Positions 54,074 through 63,476 of a stretch of DNA of 64,000 nt are shown piece after piece; the first letter of the stretch is position 1, and each line of letters starts with the position of its first letter. Location: NCBI RefSeq assembly GCF_001718315.1, contig NZ_CP013363.1, forward strand, positions 124,001 through 188,000. Direction: 5' to 3'. The DNA is from Burkholderia diffusa. Its GTDB lineage: Bacteria > Pseudomonadota > Gammaproteobacteria > Burkholderiales > Burkholderiaceae. The notes under the pieces were generated by a model. That model was not told the DNA's origin. It saw only the letters and a list, made by a program, of their open reading frames with translations, and searched no databases. Position numbers and translations under genes: made by a program.

Positions 54074-55741
54074 TCAGGGCGTGACCGTTTCCCTTTCGTG
54101 CATCCGCGCGCCGGCCGCTTCGCCCCGCAACGCATCCGCCAGAATCAGGTCCGCGCCTTTCTCCGCAACCATCATCGTCGGCGCGTTGATGTTGCCCGAC
54201 GTGATGTTCGGGAACACCGACGCATCGACGATCCGCAGCGCCTGCAGCCCGTGCACGCGCAGCGCCGCATCGACCACCGACGTCGCCGCGTCCGGCCCCA
54301 TCGCGCACGAACCGCACAGGTGATAGATCGAACCCGACTGTTCGCGGAAATACTGGAGCATCGCTTCGTCTGAATTTACCTGCGGCCCCGGCGAGATTTC
54401 CTCGACGGTCATCGACGTCAGCGCCGGTGCGCGCATCAGCGCGCGAATCACCTTGCTGCCCTGAACGGCTTCGTCGAGATCCTTCTGCGTGGTGAGCGCG
54501 TTGATGTGGATCTTCGCGGCATCTTCCGCGCGGTTCGACGCGATCTCGATCGTGCCGCGGCTCGTCGGCCGACATGGGTTGAATGCGATCAGGAATCCGG
54601 AATAGGGTTCGGGCTTGATGCTCGCGCGATCGCTCTTCGGGATCCGGTACGACAGCGGGTTGAAGTAGAGCTGGATATTCGGCTCCTGCGCATCGGCCGC
54701 GCCGCGGAAGAAACCGCCCGCCTGGTTCACGCTCATCGCGAGCGGGCCGCGCCTGGCCAGCAGGTAGCGCAAGCCGATCTTCATCTTGCCGATGAGCGTG
54801 CCCATCTCGTCGTTCAGCGTCGGCCGGTTCGCCTTGAAGTAGAAGCTCACGCACAGGTGATCCTGCAGGTTGCGACCGACGGCCGGCAGCGGATGGACGA
54901 GCGGCACGCGCCGGCGCGCAAGCAATGCCGGATCGCCGACGCCCGACAGTTGCAGCAGCTTCGGCGTATCGACCGCGCCAGCGGCGAGGATCACCTCGCG
55001 CGCGGCGGCGAGCGTTTCGTCGCCGTGTTCGCCCGCGACGACCACGCCGGTCGCACGCGTGCCGTCGAACGTCACGCGCCGCACGAGCACACTCGAGCGC
55101 AATGTGAGGTTCGAACGGTTCAGCGCGGGACGCAGGTACGCGAAGCTGCTGGAGCAGCGTTCGCCGTTCTTCGTGTTCAGGTCGTAGATGCCCGCGCCCT
55201 CGAACTGCGCGCCGTTGAAGTCGTCGGTGCGCGGCAGGTTCAGCTGCGCGCAGCCTTTCAGGAACTCGTGGACGATCGGATGCACGTCGGCCTTCATCGA
55301 CGTGATGTGGATCGGCCCGGTCGAGCCATGATGCTGCGGATCGGTTGCACCGGCCGCGTGCGTCTCCAGCTTGCGGAAATACGGCAGCACGTCGTCGTAG
55401 GCCCAGCCCGGATTGCCGGCGTTCGCCCAGTCGTCGTAGTCGCTGCGCTGGCCGCGCACGTAGACCATCGCATTGATCGAGCCCGACCCGCCGACCACCT
55501 TGCCGCGCGGGCAGTACAGCTTGCGATCGGCGAGCTGTGCCTCGGGCTCGCTGTAGTACATCCAGTTGTAGCGGCGGCTGTAGTAGGTCTTCGTGAAGCC
55601 GACCGGCACCTTGAACCAGAACGATGCGTCGCGTTCGCCCGCTTCGAGCAGCAGCACGGAATAGCGGCCCGATTCGCTCAGGCGGTTCGCGAGAATGCAG
55701 CCGGCCGAACCCGCGCCGACGATGATGTAGTCGTAGGTCAT
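54074..55741 (-). CDS. GMC-family FAD oxidoreductase (choline-dehydrogenase-like)
   Basis: A flavoprotein of 555 residues. The FAD motif is YIIVGAGSAGCILANRLSES (residues 4-23); CPRGKVVGGSGSINAMVYVR and EVILAAGAVDTPKLLQLSG are the two GMC signatures. The catalytic His is in SSIYHLCGSCAMG near residue 490. It oxidises an alcohol or polyol, probably with a quinone acceptor. It is the last gene of an operon with an enolase-superfamily enzyme, an MFS transporter and an aldehyde dehydrogenase, so the substrate is more likely a sugar-derived polyol or acid than choline. Confidence 0.9.
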   Translation of the reverse strand: MTYDYIIVGAGSAGCILANRLSESGRYSVLLLEAGERDASFWFKVPVGFTKTYYSRRYNWMYYSEPEAQLADRKLYCPRGKVVGGSGSINAMVYVRGQRSDYDDWANAGNPGWAYDDVLPYFRKLETHAAGATDPQHHGSTGPIHITSMKADVHPIVHEFLKGCAQLNLPRTDDFNGAQFEGAGIYDLNTKNGERCSSSFAYLRPALNRSNLTLRSSVLVRRVTFDGTRATGVVVAGEHGDETLAAAREVILAAGAVDTPKLLQLSGVGDPALLARRRVPLVHPLPAVGRNLQDHLCVSFYFKANRPTLNDEMGTLIGKMKIGLRYLLARRGPLAMSVNQAGGFFRGAADAQEPNIQLYFNPLSYRIPKSDRASIKPEPYSGFLIAFNPCRPTSRGTIEIASNRAEDAAKIHINALTTQKDLDEAVQGSKVIRALMRAPALTSMTVEEISPGPQVNSDEAMLQYFREQSGSIYHLCGSCAMGPDAATSVVDAALRVHGLQALRIVDASVFPNITSGNINAPTMMVAEKGADLILADALRGEAAGARMHERETVTP

Positions 55742-55757
55742 GTTTCGTCCTTCGCGA

Positions 55758-56975
55758 TCAGCCCTTCGCGGGCGCGAGATCCTTCACGTCGACGGGGTGT
55801 TCGCCCATCTGCAGGTGAAGCCGTTCGCCGGTGTACGGCGAGTGACGACGCACGACGTCCATGTCGAGTTCGATGCCGAGGCCCGGTTCGTTCGACGGGA
55901 TGATGTAGCCGTCCTCCCAGCGGATCGGCGTTTTCACGACGTCCGCATGGAAACCGCCCCAGGTCATGATGCTTTCCTGGATCAGGAAGTTCGGCGTGCA
56001 GGTCGCAAGCTGGATGCTCGCGGCAGCACCGACCGGCCCGTTGTACAGGTGCGGCGCGATCTGCGCGTAATGCACCTCCGCGAGCGTCGCGATCTTCTTC
56101 GCTTCGAGCAGGCCGCCCACGCGCGCCACATTCAGCTGAAGGATCGATGCGCCGCCCGCCTGCAGCAGCTTGTGGAATTCGTACTTCGTCGTCAGGCGCT
56201 CGCCGGTCGCGATCGGAATCGACGTGTGCTTCGCGACCGACGCGATCGCTTCTTCCTGCCCGGGCGGCACGGGCTCCTCGAACCACAGCGGATCGTACTT
56301 CTCGAGCCGCTTCGCGAGCCGGATCGCCGACGACGGCACCATCTGCCCGTGCGTGCCGAACAACAGGTCGGCCTTGCTGCCGACCGCTTCACGCACGCGG
56401 CGGCAGAACAGCTCGCAGCGATCGAGCACTTCCAGCGACAGCTGGTGCCCCGAATAGGCCGTGTACGGGCCGGCCGGATCGAACTTGACCGCCGTGAAGC
56501 CGAGCTTCACATTTTCGGTCGCGCACTCGGCGGCGAGATCGGGATCGTCGTAGTCGTAGTCGCCGTTGGCATTCTTCGGATACAGGTACGTGTACGAGCG
56601 CAGCCGTTCGTGGATCCGGCCGCCGAGCAGTTCGTACACCGGCTTGCCGGCGGCCTTGCCGATGATGTCCCAGCACGCCATCTCGAGCCCGCTGACGACG
56701 CCCATCATCGTCAGGTCCGGTCGTTGCGTGAAGCCGCTCGAATAGGCCTGGCGGAACAGCCGCTCGACATGGTGCGGATCGTGGTCCAGCAGGTAGCGGT
56801 CGAACACGTCGGCGATGATCGGGCCCATTGCCTTCGGATGAAACGTCGCCGAATAGATCTCGCCGACGCCTTCGATTCCGCAGTCGGTCTTCAGCGTGAC
56901 GAAGATCCAGTACATCCCGCCAATGTGCGGCGGCGGTACGGCGACGATGTGGGTGTCGAGCGAAACGATCTTCAT
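55758..56975 (-). CDS. Enolase-superfamily acid-sugar dehydratase-like protein
   Basis: A 405-residue mandelate racemase/muconate-lactonising-type protein: capping domain (about 1-130) and barrel. Near the KxK position it has AVKFDP; metal-site Glu are in WFEEPVP and ATGERL; the base His is in IAPHLYNGP. Where galactonate dehydratase has a metal Asp in DFHGR, this protein reads GTHGQ (Gly207-Thr208-His209), so one expected ligand is absent. Starts overlap with the MFS gene by 4 bases (ATGA). Confidence 0.88.
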   Translation of the reverse strand: MKIVSLDTHIVAVPPPHIGGMYWIFVTLKTDCGIEGVGEIYSATFHPKAMGPIIADVFDRYLLDHDPHHVERLFRQAYSSGFTQRPDLTMMGVVSGLEMACWDIIGKAAGKPVYELLGGRIHERLRSYTYLYPKNANGDYDYDDPDLAAECATENVKLGFTAVKFDPAGPYTAYSGHQLSLEVLDRCELFCRRVREAVGSKADLLFGTHGQMVPSSAIRLAKRLEKYDPLWFEEPVPPGQEEAIASVAKHTSIPIATGERLTTKYEFHKLLQAGGASILQLNVARVGGLLEAKKIATLAEVHYAQIAPHLYNGPVGAAASIQLATCTPNFLIQESIMTWGGFHADVVKTPIRWEDGYIIPSNEPGLGIELDMDVVRRHSPYTGERLHLQMGEHPVDVKDLAPAKG

Positions 56976-58309
56976 GCGGACTCCTTGATGCGGTCGAGGC
57001 GATGTTTGAGGAGCGCGGCGGCGCCCGCGCCGCACAGCGCGATGGCTGCGATATAGCCGAAATAAAGCTGGTAACCGTGCGCGCCGGGCCAGGTCTGTGT
57101 CACGTAGCCGTTGATCAGCGGCACGAACACGTCAGGCGAATAGCCAAGCACCGAGATCAGGCCGATTGCGAGACCCGCGCAGCGCGCGGGCACGCGACAG
57201 TCGTCGAGCAGCGACCAGTAGAGGCCGCGGATCGCGTAGGTGAGGATCCCGATGAACAGCACGAGCACGACGAGCATCGCTTGCGGGCTGTGCGGCGGCG
57301 CGGCTATCAGCCCGACGAGCGACAGCGCCGCGAGCAAGAGCGCCCAGAACAGCACGGACACTTTCGATACGCGGTCGCCGAGGAAACCGCCGCCGATGCC
57401 GCCGACGGGGCGCATCCACAGCTTGAGCGTCGTGATGAAGCCGGCCGCCGTCGCGCTCAGCCCGAAATTGCCTTCGTGCAGATAGGCCGAGAAGCTGTAG
57501 GTCGCCCAGAACACCTGGTAGCCGCAGAACACGATGGCGGCGACGAGCCACAGTTCGGGGATTGCCGCGAGCGTCTTCAGGTCGGTCAGCACGTTGCCCC
57601 GGCGGTCGGTGTCGCGACGGCGTTGCACTTCCGTGCGGCGCTCGTCCGCATGCGTCGGATCCTTCACCAGCGCGAGCAGCACGCCGAGCGCGATGCAGAA
57701 GAACGCGTACAGATGCACGACGAGCGTGAAGCCGGCTGCGTCGGTGCCGCCGCGTGCCTGCGTCACGTAGGCGAAGAGCGTGATCGCGACGGTCGCGAGC
57801 AGCGCCTCGACGAGCCCGCGGCCGCCGTCGAGCAGCCCGAAGAAGCGGCCCTGTTCGTCGGGACCGGCGATCATGTTCACGCGCTTGATCACGGCCGCCC
57901 AGAACGTGAGGCCGGTCGTCAGCCCCCAGCCGCCGAAGATCAGCACGAGCGCGTTGAACGACGGGCCGGTCGCGTAGACGAGCCCGAGCGCGCCGGTCGC
58001 GAGCAGCGAGAAGCAGATCAGCCAGCGCGGCGACAGGCGGTCCGCAAGCCAGCCGCTCGGCAGGTAGCTGACGAGGAAGATCGTGCCGAGCGACGAGTAC
58101 AGATAGCCGAGCTGCACGTCGTCGATACGGAAGAACTGCAGCATCGTCGGCTGGTACACCTGCCGCAGGTACAGCATCGGATAGATCGCGCCCGCGGCAA
58201 TCACGAGCAGCAGCAGTTGCAGGTAGCGTCGGGCGCGCGAATGCTGTGACGCGTGAACGTCGTCGTGCAATGCGAGCGACGCGGCGGGCGTCGACGGTTG
58301 GGTCGTCAT
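56972..58309 (-). CDS. MFS transporter, probable acid-sugar importer
   Basis: A 445-residue major-facilitator protein with about 12 helices; GWLADRLSPRW is the loop 2-3 motif of the MFS. A cytoplasmic loop in the middle (DERRTEVQRRRDTDRRGN) separates the halves. Start at 58309 follows GGAGGAAG; an ATG 15 bases upstream lies within the ribosome-binding site. Stop overlaps the start of the enolase-superfamily gene, suggesting it carries that enzyme's substrate. Confidence 0.92.
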   Translation of the reverse strand: MTTQPSTPAASLALHDDVHASQHSRARRYLQLLLLVIAAGAIYPMLYLRQVYQPTMLQFFRIDDVQLGYLYSSLGTIFLVSYLPSGWLADRLSPRWLICFSLLATGALGLVYATGPSFNALVLIFGGWGLTTGLTFWAAVIKRVNMIAGPDEQGRFFGLLDGGRGLVEALLATVAITLFAYVTQARGGTDAAGFTLVVHLYAFFCIALGVLLALVKDPTHADERRTEVQRRRDTDRRGNVLTDLKTLAAIPELWLVAAIVFCGYQVFWATYSFSAYLHEGNFGLSATAAGFITTLKLWMRPVGGIGGGFLGDRVSKVSVLFWALLLAALSLVGLIAAPPHSPQAMLVVLVLFIGILTYAIRGLYWSLLDDCRVPARCAGLAIGLISVLGYSPDVFVPLINGYVTQTWPGAHGYQLYFGYIAAIALCGAGAAALLKHRLDRIKESA

Positions 58310-58439
58310 GGTGTCTTCCTCCATCAGGCGTTCCGGATGCGGATGCCTGCAGATTTGTTATGTATGGTTCGATCGCGGGGCGGCGCGCGCTGCGTGGTGT
58401 CGTGGCCGCGCGCGCCGGAAATGGAGCCGGCGGCGCGCG

Positions 58440-59864
58440 TCAGTACTTCATGACGACGAGGCGCGTCTGCGTGAACTCGAGCATGCCGTGCTTGCCGTCG
58501 TCGCCGCCGAGGCCCGAACGTTTCCAGCCGGCGTGGAAGCCTTGGTACGGATCGGCCGGCGTGCGATTCACGTACAGCTCGCCGGCTTCGATCGCGTTCG
58601 CCACCTTCATCGCGGTGCGGTAGTTTTCGGTGTAGAGCACCGACGACAGCCCGAACTGGTGATCGTTCGCGAATGCGATGGCCTCGTCGATCGTCGTGTA
58701 GCGCAGCACCGGCATGACTGGACCGAAGGTTTCCTCCTGCACGATTTCCATGTCCTGCCTCACGCCGGTGAGCAGCGTGGCCGGGTAGAAGAAGCCGGGG
58801 CCGTCGGGGATCGCGCCGCCGGTTTCGAGCGTCGCGCCGGCCGCGATCGCACGTGCGACCATGCCGTGAATGTGCGCGCGCGCCGATGCGCTCACGAGCG
58901 GGCCCATCCGCGTGGCGTCTTGTGCGCGGTCGCCGATGCGCACGGCCGCCATCCTTTCCTTCAGCAGCGCGACGAAACGGTCGTGCACGCTGTCGTGCAC
59001 GTACACGCGCTCGATCGCCGTGCAGAGCTGGCCGCAGTGCGTGGTCTTCGATGCGACGAGCGCGGTGGCCGCGCGTTCGAGGTCGGCATCGGGTTCGATG
59101 ATCGCGGGCGTCTTGCCGCCGAGTTCGAGCGACGGCTTCGCGATGTTCGCCTTGCAGTAGTCGAGCACCTTGCGACCCGCGTTCACGCTGCCCGTCAGCG
59201 TGATCATCCCGACCGCGGGATGCGTGCATAGCGCTTCGGCCGTCGCGTGGTCCATCGTCAGGATGTTGACGACACCCGGCGGGAAGCCGGCTTCGTCGAC
59301 GGCCTTCGCGATCTCGAACGCCGACACCGGCGTATGGTTGCTCGGCCGCACGACCACGGTGTTACCGGCGATCAGCGCGGGCGCGATCTTGCGCAGCAGC
59401 GTGTAGACGGGGAAGTTGAACGGGATCAGGCACGCGACGACGCCGATCGGCTCGCGCTGCAGGAAGAGATTCTCGTCGGGCGTATCGCTCGGGATGATCT
59501 CGCCCTCGATCCGGCGCGCCCACTCGGCGTGGTAGCGCGTGATCTGGCCGGCATAGACGGCTTCGTTCGATGCGTCCTCGATGCTCTTGCCGGATTCCTG
59601 CGCGAGCGCCGCGCCGATGTCGGGCGCGCGTGCGATCAGCGCGTCGGCAAGCTTGTGCAGACAGGCCGCGCGTTCGGTGCTTGGCAGCTTGCGCCACGTT
59701 TTCTGCGCGGCGGCTGCGGCGGCGACGGCGGCGAGCGCGTCGGCCGGCGTCGCGGCCGGCACGCGCGCGAACGGTGCTTCGGTTGCGGGGTTGTGGACGA
59801 CGATGAGCGCGTCGCTTTCCGGGACGGCGAAACAGCCGTTCACGTAATTGCGTTCGGTACGCAT
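58440..59864 (-). CDS. Aldehyde dehydrogenase (lactaldehyde/glycolaldehyde type)
   Basis: NAD(P)-dependent aldehyde dehydrogenase of 474 residues. The general-base Glu is Glu247 in LELGGKT and the catalytic Cys is Cys281 in HCGQLCTAIERVYVH. IPFNFPVYTLLRKIAPALIA and the C-terminal GLGGDDGKHGMLEF are typical of the AldA group. It heads the operon, 130 bases before the MFS gene, and probably oxidises an aldehyde made in the same pathway. Confidence 0.93.
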   Translation of the reverse strand: MRTERNYVNGCFAVPESDALIVVHNPATEAPFARVPAATPADALAAVAAAAAAQKTWRKLPSTERAACLHKLADALIARAPDIGAALAQESGKSIEDASNEAVYAGQITRYHAEWARRIEGEIIPSDTPDENLFLQREPIGVVACLIPFNFPVYTLLRKIAPALIAGNTVVVRPSNHTPVSAFEIAKAVDEAGFPPGVVNILTMDHATAEALCTHPAVGMITLTGSVNAGRKVLDYCKANIAKPSLELGGKTPAIIEPDADLERAATALVASKTTHCGQLCTAIERVYVHDSVHDRFVALLKERMAAVRIGDRAQDATRMGPLVSASARAHIHGMVARAIAAGATLETGGAIPDGPGFFYPATLLTGVRQDMEIVQEETFGPVMPVLRYTTIDEAIAFANDHQFGLSSVLYTENYRTAMKVANAIEAGELYVNRTPADPYQGFHAGWKRSGLGGDDGKHGMLEFTQTRLVVMKY

Positions 59865-60183
59865 GAAGTGGCTCCTCCGATGGGTGCGGGCGGATCGCTT
59901 CTAGCGGCGAAACGCACGGCACGGGACGGAAGCCATTCTGCTCATGCGTTTAATGCACGACAAACGACTTATTTTCGCGTCGAGCATGAGAAAAACGCAC
60001 GTTACTCCGCCGATCGTCCGGAATCGCCCGTCCGGCAAGACTGCCGTGGCGCGTGCCCGGGCGGCGGGCGGGCCGCCAATTCAGGCGAGGCTGAGTGCGC
60101 ACGGGCGTGGAAGCCGCTCGGGTGTCGCCCGCGACCGCGGCGAAGGCTCGACTGCGAGGCGGCAGTCGGGGACGGATCGCCCG
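59865..60183. other. Control region upstream of the sugar-acid operon
   Basis: About 319 bases without a gene. An AT-rich patch at 59940-59995 is the likely promoter area of the aldehyde-dehydrogenase operon and holds the dyad at 59947-59966. The rest is GC-rich and featureless. Confidence 0.45.
59947..59966. promoter_or_regulatory. Candidate LysR operator for the sugar-acid operon
   Basis: CGTTT-N10-AAACG forms an inverted repeat about 83 bases upstream of the aldehyde dehydrogenase start, at the usual distance for an activating LysR-type site. Confidence 0.45.
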
Positions 60184-61122
60184 TCAGGCCAGCGGCACCT
60201 GGGGCAGCGGCGACGACGGCTCGAGATGGCGCTTCGCGAGCCACACTTCCTGCTGGAGCCAGTCGCGGAACTGCACGATGTGCGGCAGGTTCGTCTGTTC
60301 GGGGCGCGTGACGAACCAGTACGACTGGTGGCCGTCGACGTGCACGTTGAGCACCTGCATCAATTGCCCGGTCGCCAGCTCGCGCGCCACCATGTGACGA
60401 TCGGCGATCGTGATCCCGAGTCCGTCGATCGCCGCGCGGATCGCGTGATCGAGCAGATCGAACTCGTAGCCGCCGCGCGTGTCGACGTCGGCGATGCCGG
60501 CGGCCTTCAGCCAGTGCTGCCAGGTGAGGTAGCGCTGGTCGTCGGTGGCGAGCACGTGCAGCAGCGTGAAGCGGTTCAGGTCGATCGGCGCGCCGTCCTG
60601 CCTCAGCCGCGCGTAGAGCGCGGGCGCGCAGACGGCGATATGCTGCTCCTGCATCAGCAGCGCGTTGTCGAAGCCGTCCCATTCGCCGTCGCCGAAGCGG
60701 ATCGCACAGTCGAGCACGCGCGATTCGCCGAGGCTGTCGTGGATGCGCGTCGTGAGGCTGAGCTCGAATTCGGGATGCGCGTCGCGCAGCCGTCCGAGAC
60801 GGGGCATCAGCCAGCGCGCGGCGAAGGTCGGCGGGACATTCGCGCGCAGGCGGTTCAGGTGGGTTTTCTCCTGCAGGCTGCGCACGGTCAGCTCGATCTT
60901 GTCGAACGATTGCTGCAGCGCGCGCAGCAGCACACGCCCGGCCGCCGTCAGTTCGAGCTGGTGATGACGGCGCTCGAGCAGCGTTTCGCCGAGCTGGCTC
61001 TCGAGCTGACGCACCTGGCGGCTTACCGCGCTCTGCGTCACGTTGAGCAGTTCGGCCGCGCGCGTGAAGCTGCCGGTGCGGCCGGCCATCTCGAAGGCTT
61101 TCAGCGCATTCAGCGCCGGCAT
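60184..61122 (-). CDS. LysR-family regulator (GcvA-like)
   Basis: A 312-residue LysR protein: ALKAFEMAGRTGSFTRAAEL, then NVTQSAVSRQVRQLESQLGE, the GcvA-type N-terminus; effector domain with LRANVPPTFAARWLMPRLGR. It lies just upstream of the aldehyde dehydrogenase operon on the same strand and is its best candidate controller. GTG at 61134 could add four residues. Confidence 0.93.
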   Translation of the reverse strand: MPALNALKAFEMAGRTGSFTRAAELLNVTQSAVSRQVRQLESQLGETLLERRHHQLELTAAGRVLLRALQQSFDKIELTVRSLQEKTHLNRLRANVPPTFAARWLMPRLGRLRDAHPEFELSLTTRIHDSLGESRVLDCAIRFGDGEWDGFDNALLMQEQHIAVCAPALYARLRQDGAPIDLNRFTLLHVLATDDQRYLTWQHWLKAAGIADVDTRGGYEFDLLDHAIRAAIDGLGITIADRHMVARELATGQLMQVLNVHVDGHQSYWFVTRPEQTNLPHIVQFRDWLQQEVWLAKRHLEPSSPLPQVPLA

Positions 61123-61339
61123 CTTGCGTCTCACGGGGTGGTGTCGTTTTGGTGCGGGATGCTTATTGTAGGCGGGAGACGGCGGGACGGGAGCGATCAA
61201 TGCTGCGGCCGCGCGCGCAACGGATATCGGGGTTTTCACGGCCTGCCGGGGCGCGCACTTTTCTGCGATAAAGCTGCGCTCGAGATTGCTGGCAGGCCGA
61301 CTGGCAGCCAGGCGGAAGACGGAGAGGGACACACATATC

Positions 61340-62215
61340 ATGCGACGCCTGCCATCGTTGATCGCGTTGCGATTTTTCGAGGAGACCGCGCGCCATCTGA
61401 GTTTCAATCGCGCTGCGGTTTCGCTATGCGTGACACAAGGCGCGGTGAGCCGGCAGATCCGGTTGCTCGAGGACGCGCTCGGCGTGCGGTTGTTCGAGCG
61501 CGATCACAAGGGCGTGCGCCTGACGGAGGCGGGCGAGCGGCTGCTGCCGTTCGTCGGCCAGGCGTTCGACACGATCGAGCGCGGCATCGGCGGGATCGCC
61601 GTCGCGCGGCCGGACGCGAAACGACGTCTCACGGTATCGCTGCCGCCGACATTTGCCACGCAGTGGTTTTCGCCACGGCTCGGCACGCTCGCGGAGGCAC
61701 TGCCGGACGTCGAGCTGTCGATCCGCACCGAGCCAGCCGACGATTGTCATTGCCATATTCGGTTCGGGCGCGCGGCGCGGCCCGGCATGCAATCGGAGCT
61801 GCTGATGATGGAGCGGCATGCGCTCGTCGGTGCGCCGCGTTATCGCGGCGATACGCTCGATGCGCTGTTCCGCAGGTTGCCGTCGCTGCATGTGTTGCAT
61901 GAGGGCAAGCGCTTGACGCTGTGGGACGACTGGTGCGAGCAGGCGGGCATCGCAGTCGAGCGCATCGGCGACGGCATCGAGTTCTCGACGCTCGAACAGG
62001 CGATTCGCGCGGCCCGCAAGGGCGCGGGGCTTGCCGTGGTCGACCTCACCATGATCGAGGAGGAGATCGGCGAGGGCAGCCTCGTGCGGTTGTCGCCAGT
62101 CCAGGCGATCGGTCCGTTCGGCTATTGGCTCGACATCGCGCCGGAGAACGTGGTGGTCGAGCACGTGGACGCGTTCGCCGCGTGGCTGCGGGCGCAAGCG
62201 GCGAGGAAGGGGTAG
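61340..62215 (+). CDS. LysR-family regulator (GcvA-like)
   Basis: A 291-residue LysR protein: LIALRFFEETARHLSFNRAA, CVTQGAVSRQIRLLEDALGV, then TVSLPPTFATQWFSPRLGTL. It closely resembles the divergent neighbour at 60184-61122 in layout, so the two probably arose by duplication. Target unknown; no enzyme gene follows on its strand. The effector domain has an unusual run of CHCHIRFG. Confidence 0.92.
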   Translation: MRRLPSLIALRFFEETARHLSFNRAAVSLCVTQGAVSRQIRLLEDALGVRLFERDHKGVRLTEAGERLLPFVGQAFDTIERGIGGIAVARPDAKRRLTVSLPPTFATQWFSPRLGTLAEALPDVELSIRTEPADDCHCHIRFGRAARPGMQSELLMMERHALVGAPRYRGDTLDALFRRLPSLHVLHEGKRLTLWDDWCEQAGIAVERIGDGIEFSTLEQAIRAARKGAGLAVVDLTMIEEEIGEGSLVRLSPVQAIGPFGYWLDIAPENVVVEHVDAFAAWLRAQAARKG

Positions 62216-62239
62216 GGGGCTTCTCGTGGCCGCAATGCA

Positions 62240-62593
62240 TTACAGATCGGGATCGAGCCCGAAGTGCAAAAGCGTTTCCCGGCGACAACGCGCTTGGGCA
62301 TCGGCCATCGAGATGACGCGCAGCGTGCTCTTCGAGCGATCGATAGGTCCGACGTCGAAGACTTTCCTTTGCGGCGGCACAACCTGCGTGCCGACCGCCC
62401 GTGCGTCATGTTCGACAGCTGACGTGCTTGCGACATGCGCTTGACCGTGATGGTGTTTGCGCGCGGCGAGCTTGTCGATGAGCTGCCTCAATTGCCACAA
62501 GCGAACGGGCAGATCCCCGTTCAATGTGCGACTGCGCCTGGCGACAGGCTTCGCGATTCGGAACCCGGTGATTGCGCGGTGCTTTTCGGTCAT
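62240..62593 (-). CDS. Hypothetical protein, second gene of an unknown pair
   Basis: A 117-residue basic protein, not recognised. No signal peptide or membrane helix. A His-rich turn (KHHHGQAH) and the C-terminal stretch ADAQARCRRETLLHFGLDPD stand out. Its start overlaps the stop of the preceding gene (ATGA), so the two are translated together. AT-richer than neighbours. Confidence 0.6.
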   Translation of the reverse strand: MTEKHRAITGFRIAKPVARRSRTLNGDLPVRLWQLRQLIDKLAARKHHHGQAHVASTSAVEHDARAVGTQVVPPQRKVFDVGPIDRSKSTLRVISMADAQARCRRETLLHFGLDPDL

Positions 62594-63315
62594 CCGTATA
62601 TTCCTTTTTCGATCAAGTATTGATGCAGCGCCAGTACAGACTCGCCGTGAGGTGCGACGTTGAACGTCATCGCACGATGAGACCCTGCGGCACGCCAGAA
62701 ATCGCGACCTGATCGCGTCGCATAGAGTGCGCGTAGCGACCGAAGCGTCCCGTCAGCCAGCCCGACCGGATAGCCCTGGAAATACTGGAACAGTGCGGCC
62801 TCGTCACCATGCGGGTCGGGGATGGCTGCGTCGAAACCGAACCGCGGCCATGCGTAGTACCCGCACAGGCGGGGGCCACCGGGTTCCGGTGGCGCTTTAC
62901 GGCCGCCGATCGCGAATGTGCTGATCCAGGCGATCCCCAACCTATCACACGCCCTGACAATGCGCCACAGCATCGCCGCACCGAGTCCTCCGACGGCGTC
63001 ATCGACGAGATCGATGGTCCGGAGTTCGAGTGCGGACATGTCCGGGGTTTGAAGCACGGATACGCGATTCACTGATCGGATCAGTGTTGGATGGGTGACG
63101 GCGAACGTCAGTCTGTCCGCACTGTCGAGATAGGCTTGAATGTCCGATCCCGCAGGCGCGCCGCACAGCGAAACCAGCAATGCGTCGGAAATGTCGCCGT
63201 TCACGCCGAGCAACGCGGAGATATCCAGATGGTTTCGATCGACATCGAGCTGATCGTCGAAGTATGTTGTCTCGTAAGGCAGAACATGACTGAGATCGAC
63301 ACGCTGGGCAGACAT
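62590..63315 (-). CDS. Hypothetical protein with a possible GNAT-like region
   Basis: A 241-residue protein, not firmly recognised. Middle part: GGLGAAMLWRIVRACDRLGI, then WISTFAIGG and LCGYYAWPRFGFD, an order that recalls GNAT-type acetyltransferase motif A and the following strand, though weakly. The C-terminal HRAMTFNVAPHGESVLALHQ is the other distinctive stretch. No signal peptide. AT-richer than the surrounding genes. ATG at 63315 chosen; upstream in-frame starts give a dissimilar Arg-rich extension. Confidence 0.62.
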   Translation of the reverse strand: MSAQRVDLSHVLPYETTYFDDQLDVDRNHLDISALLGVNGDISDALLVSLCGAPAGSDIQAYLDSADRLTFAVTHPTLIRSVNRVSVLQTPDMSALELRTIDLVDDAVGGLGAAMLWRIVRACDRLGIAWISTFAIGGRKAPPEPGGPRLCGYYAWPRFGFDAAIPDPHGDEAALFQYFQGYPVGLADGTLRSLRALYATRSGRDFWRAAGSHRAMTFNVAPHGESVLALHQYLIEKGIYG

Positions 63316-63446
63316 GGTTGCAGGGCGCAGAACTGAAAGTGTCCAGCATATCGGCTTGGTTTCGACTCGCGGAGTCTGCCGAACAGCCAGGTCGAGCGCG
63401 CTGCGCTTGATTGCCCTGCCCCAGGTTCCGGCGACGTGCACGGTAT

Positions 63447-63476
63447 CGTCTCGTGCCTGCCGGCAGGCACGAGACG
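63447..63476. repeat. Perfect 30-base palindrome
   Basis: CGTCTCGTGCCTGCC (63447-63461) is followed without a gap by its exact complement to 63476. It lies between the unknown two-gene cassette and the GabD-like gene, at the GC change. No T-run follows in either direction, so it is not a classical terminator. Confidence 0.85.
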
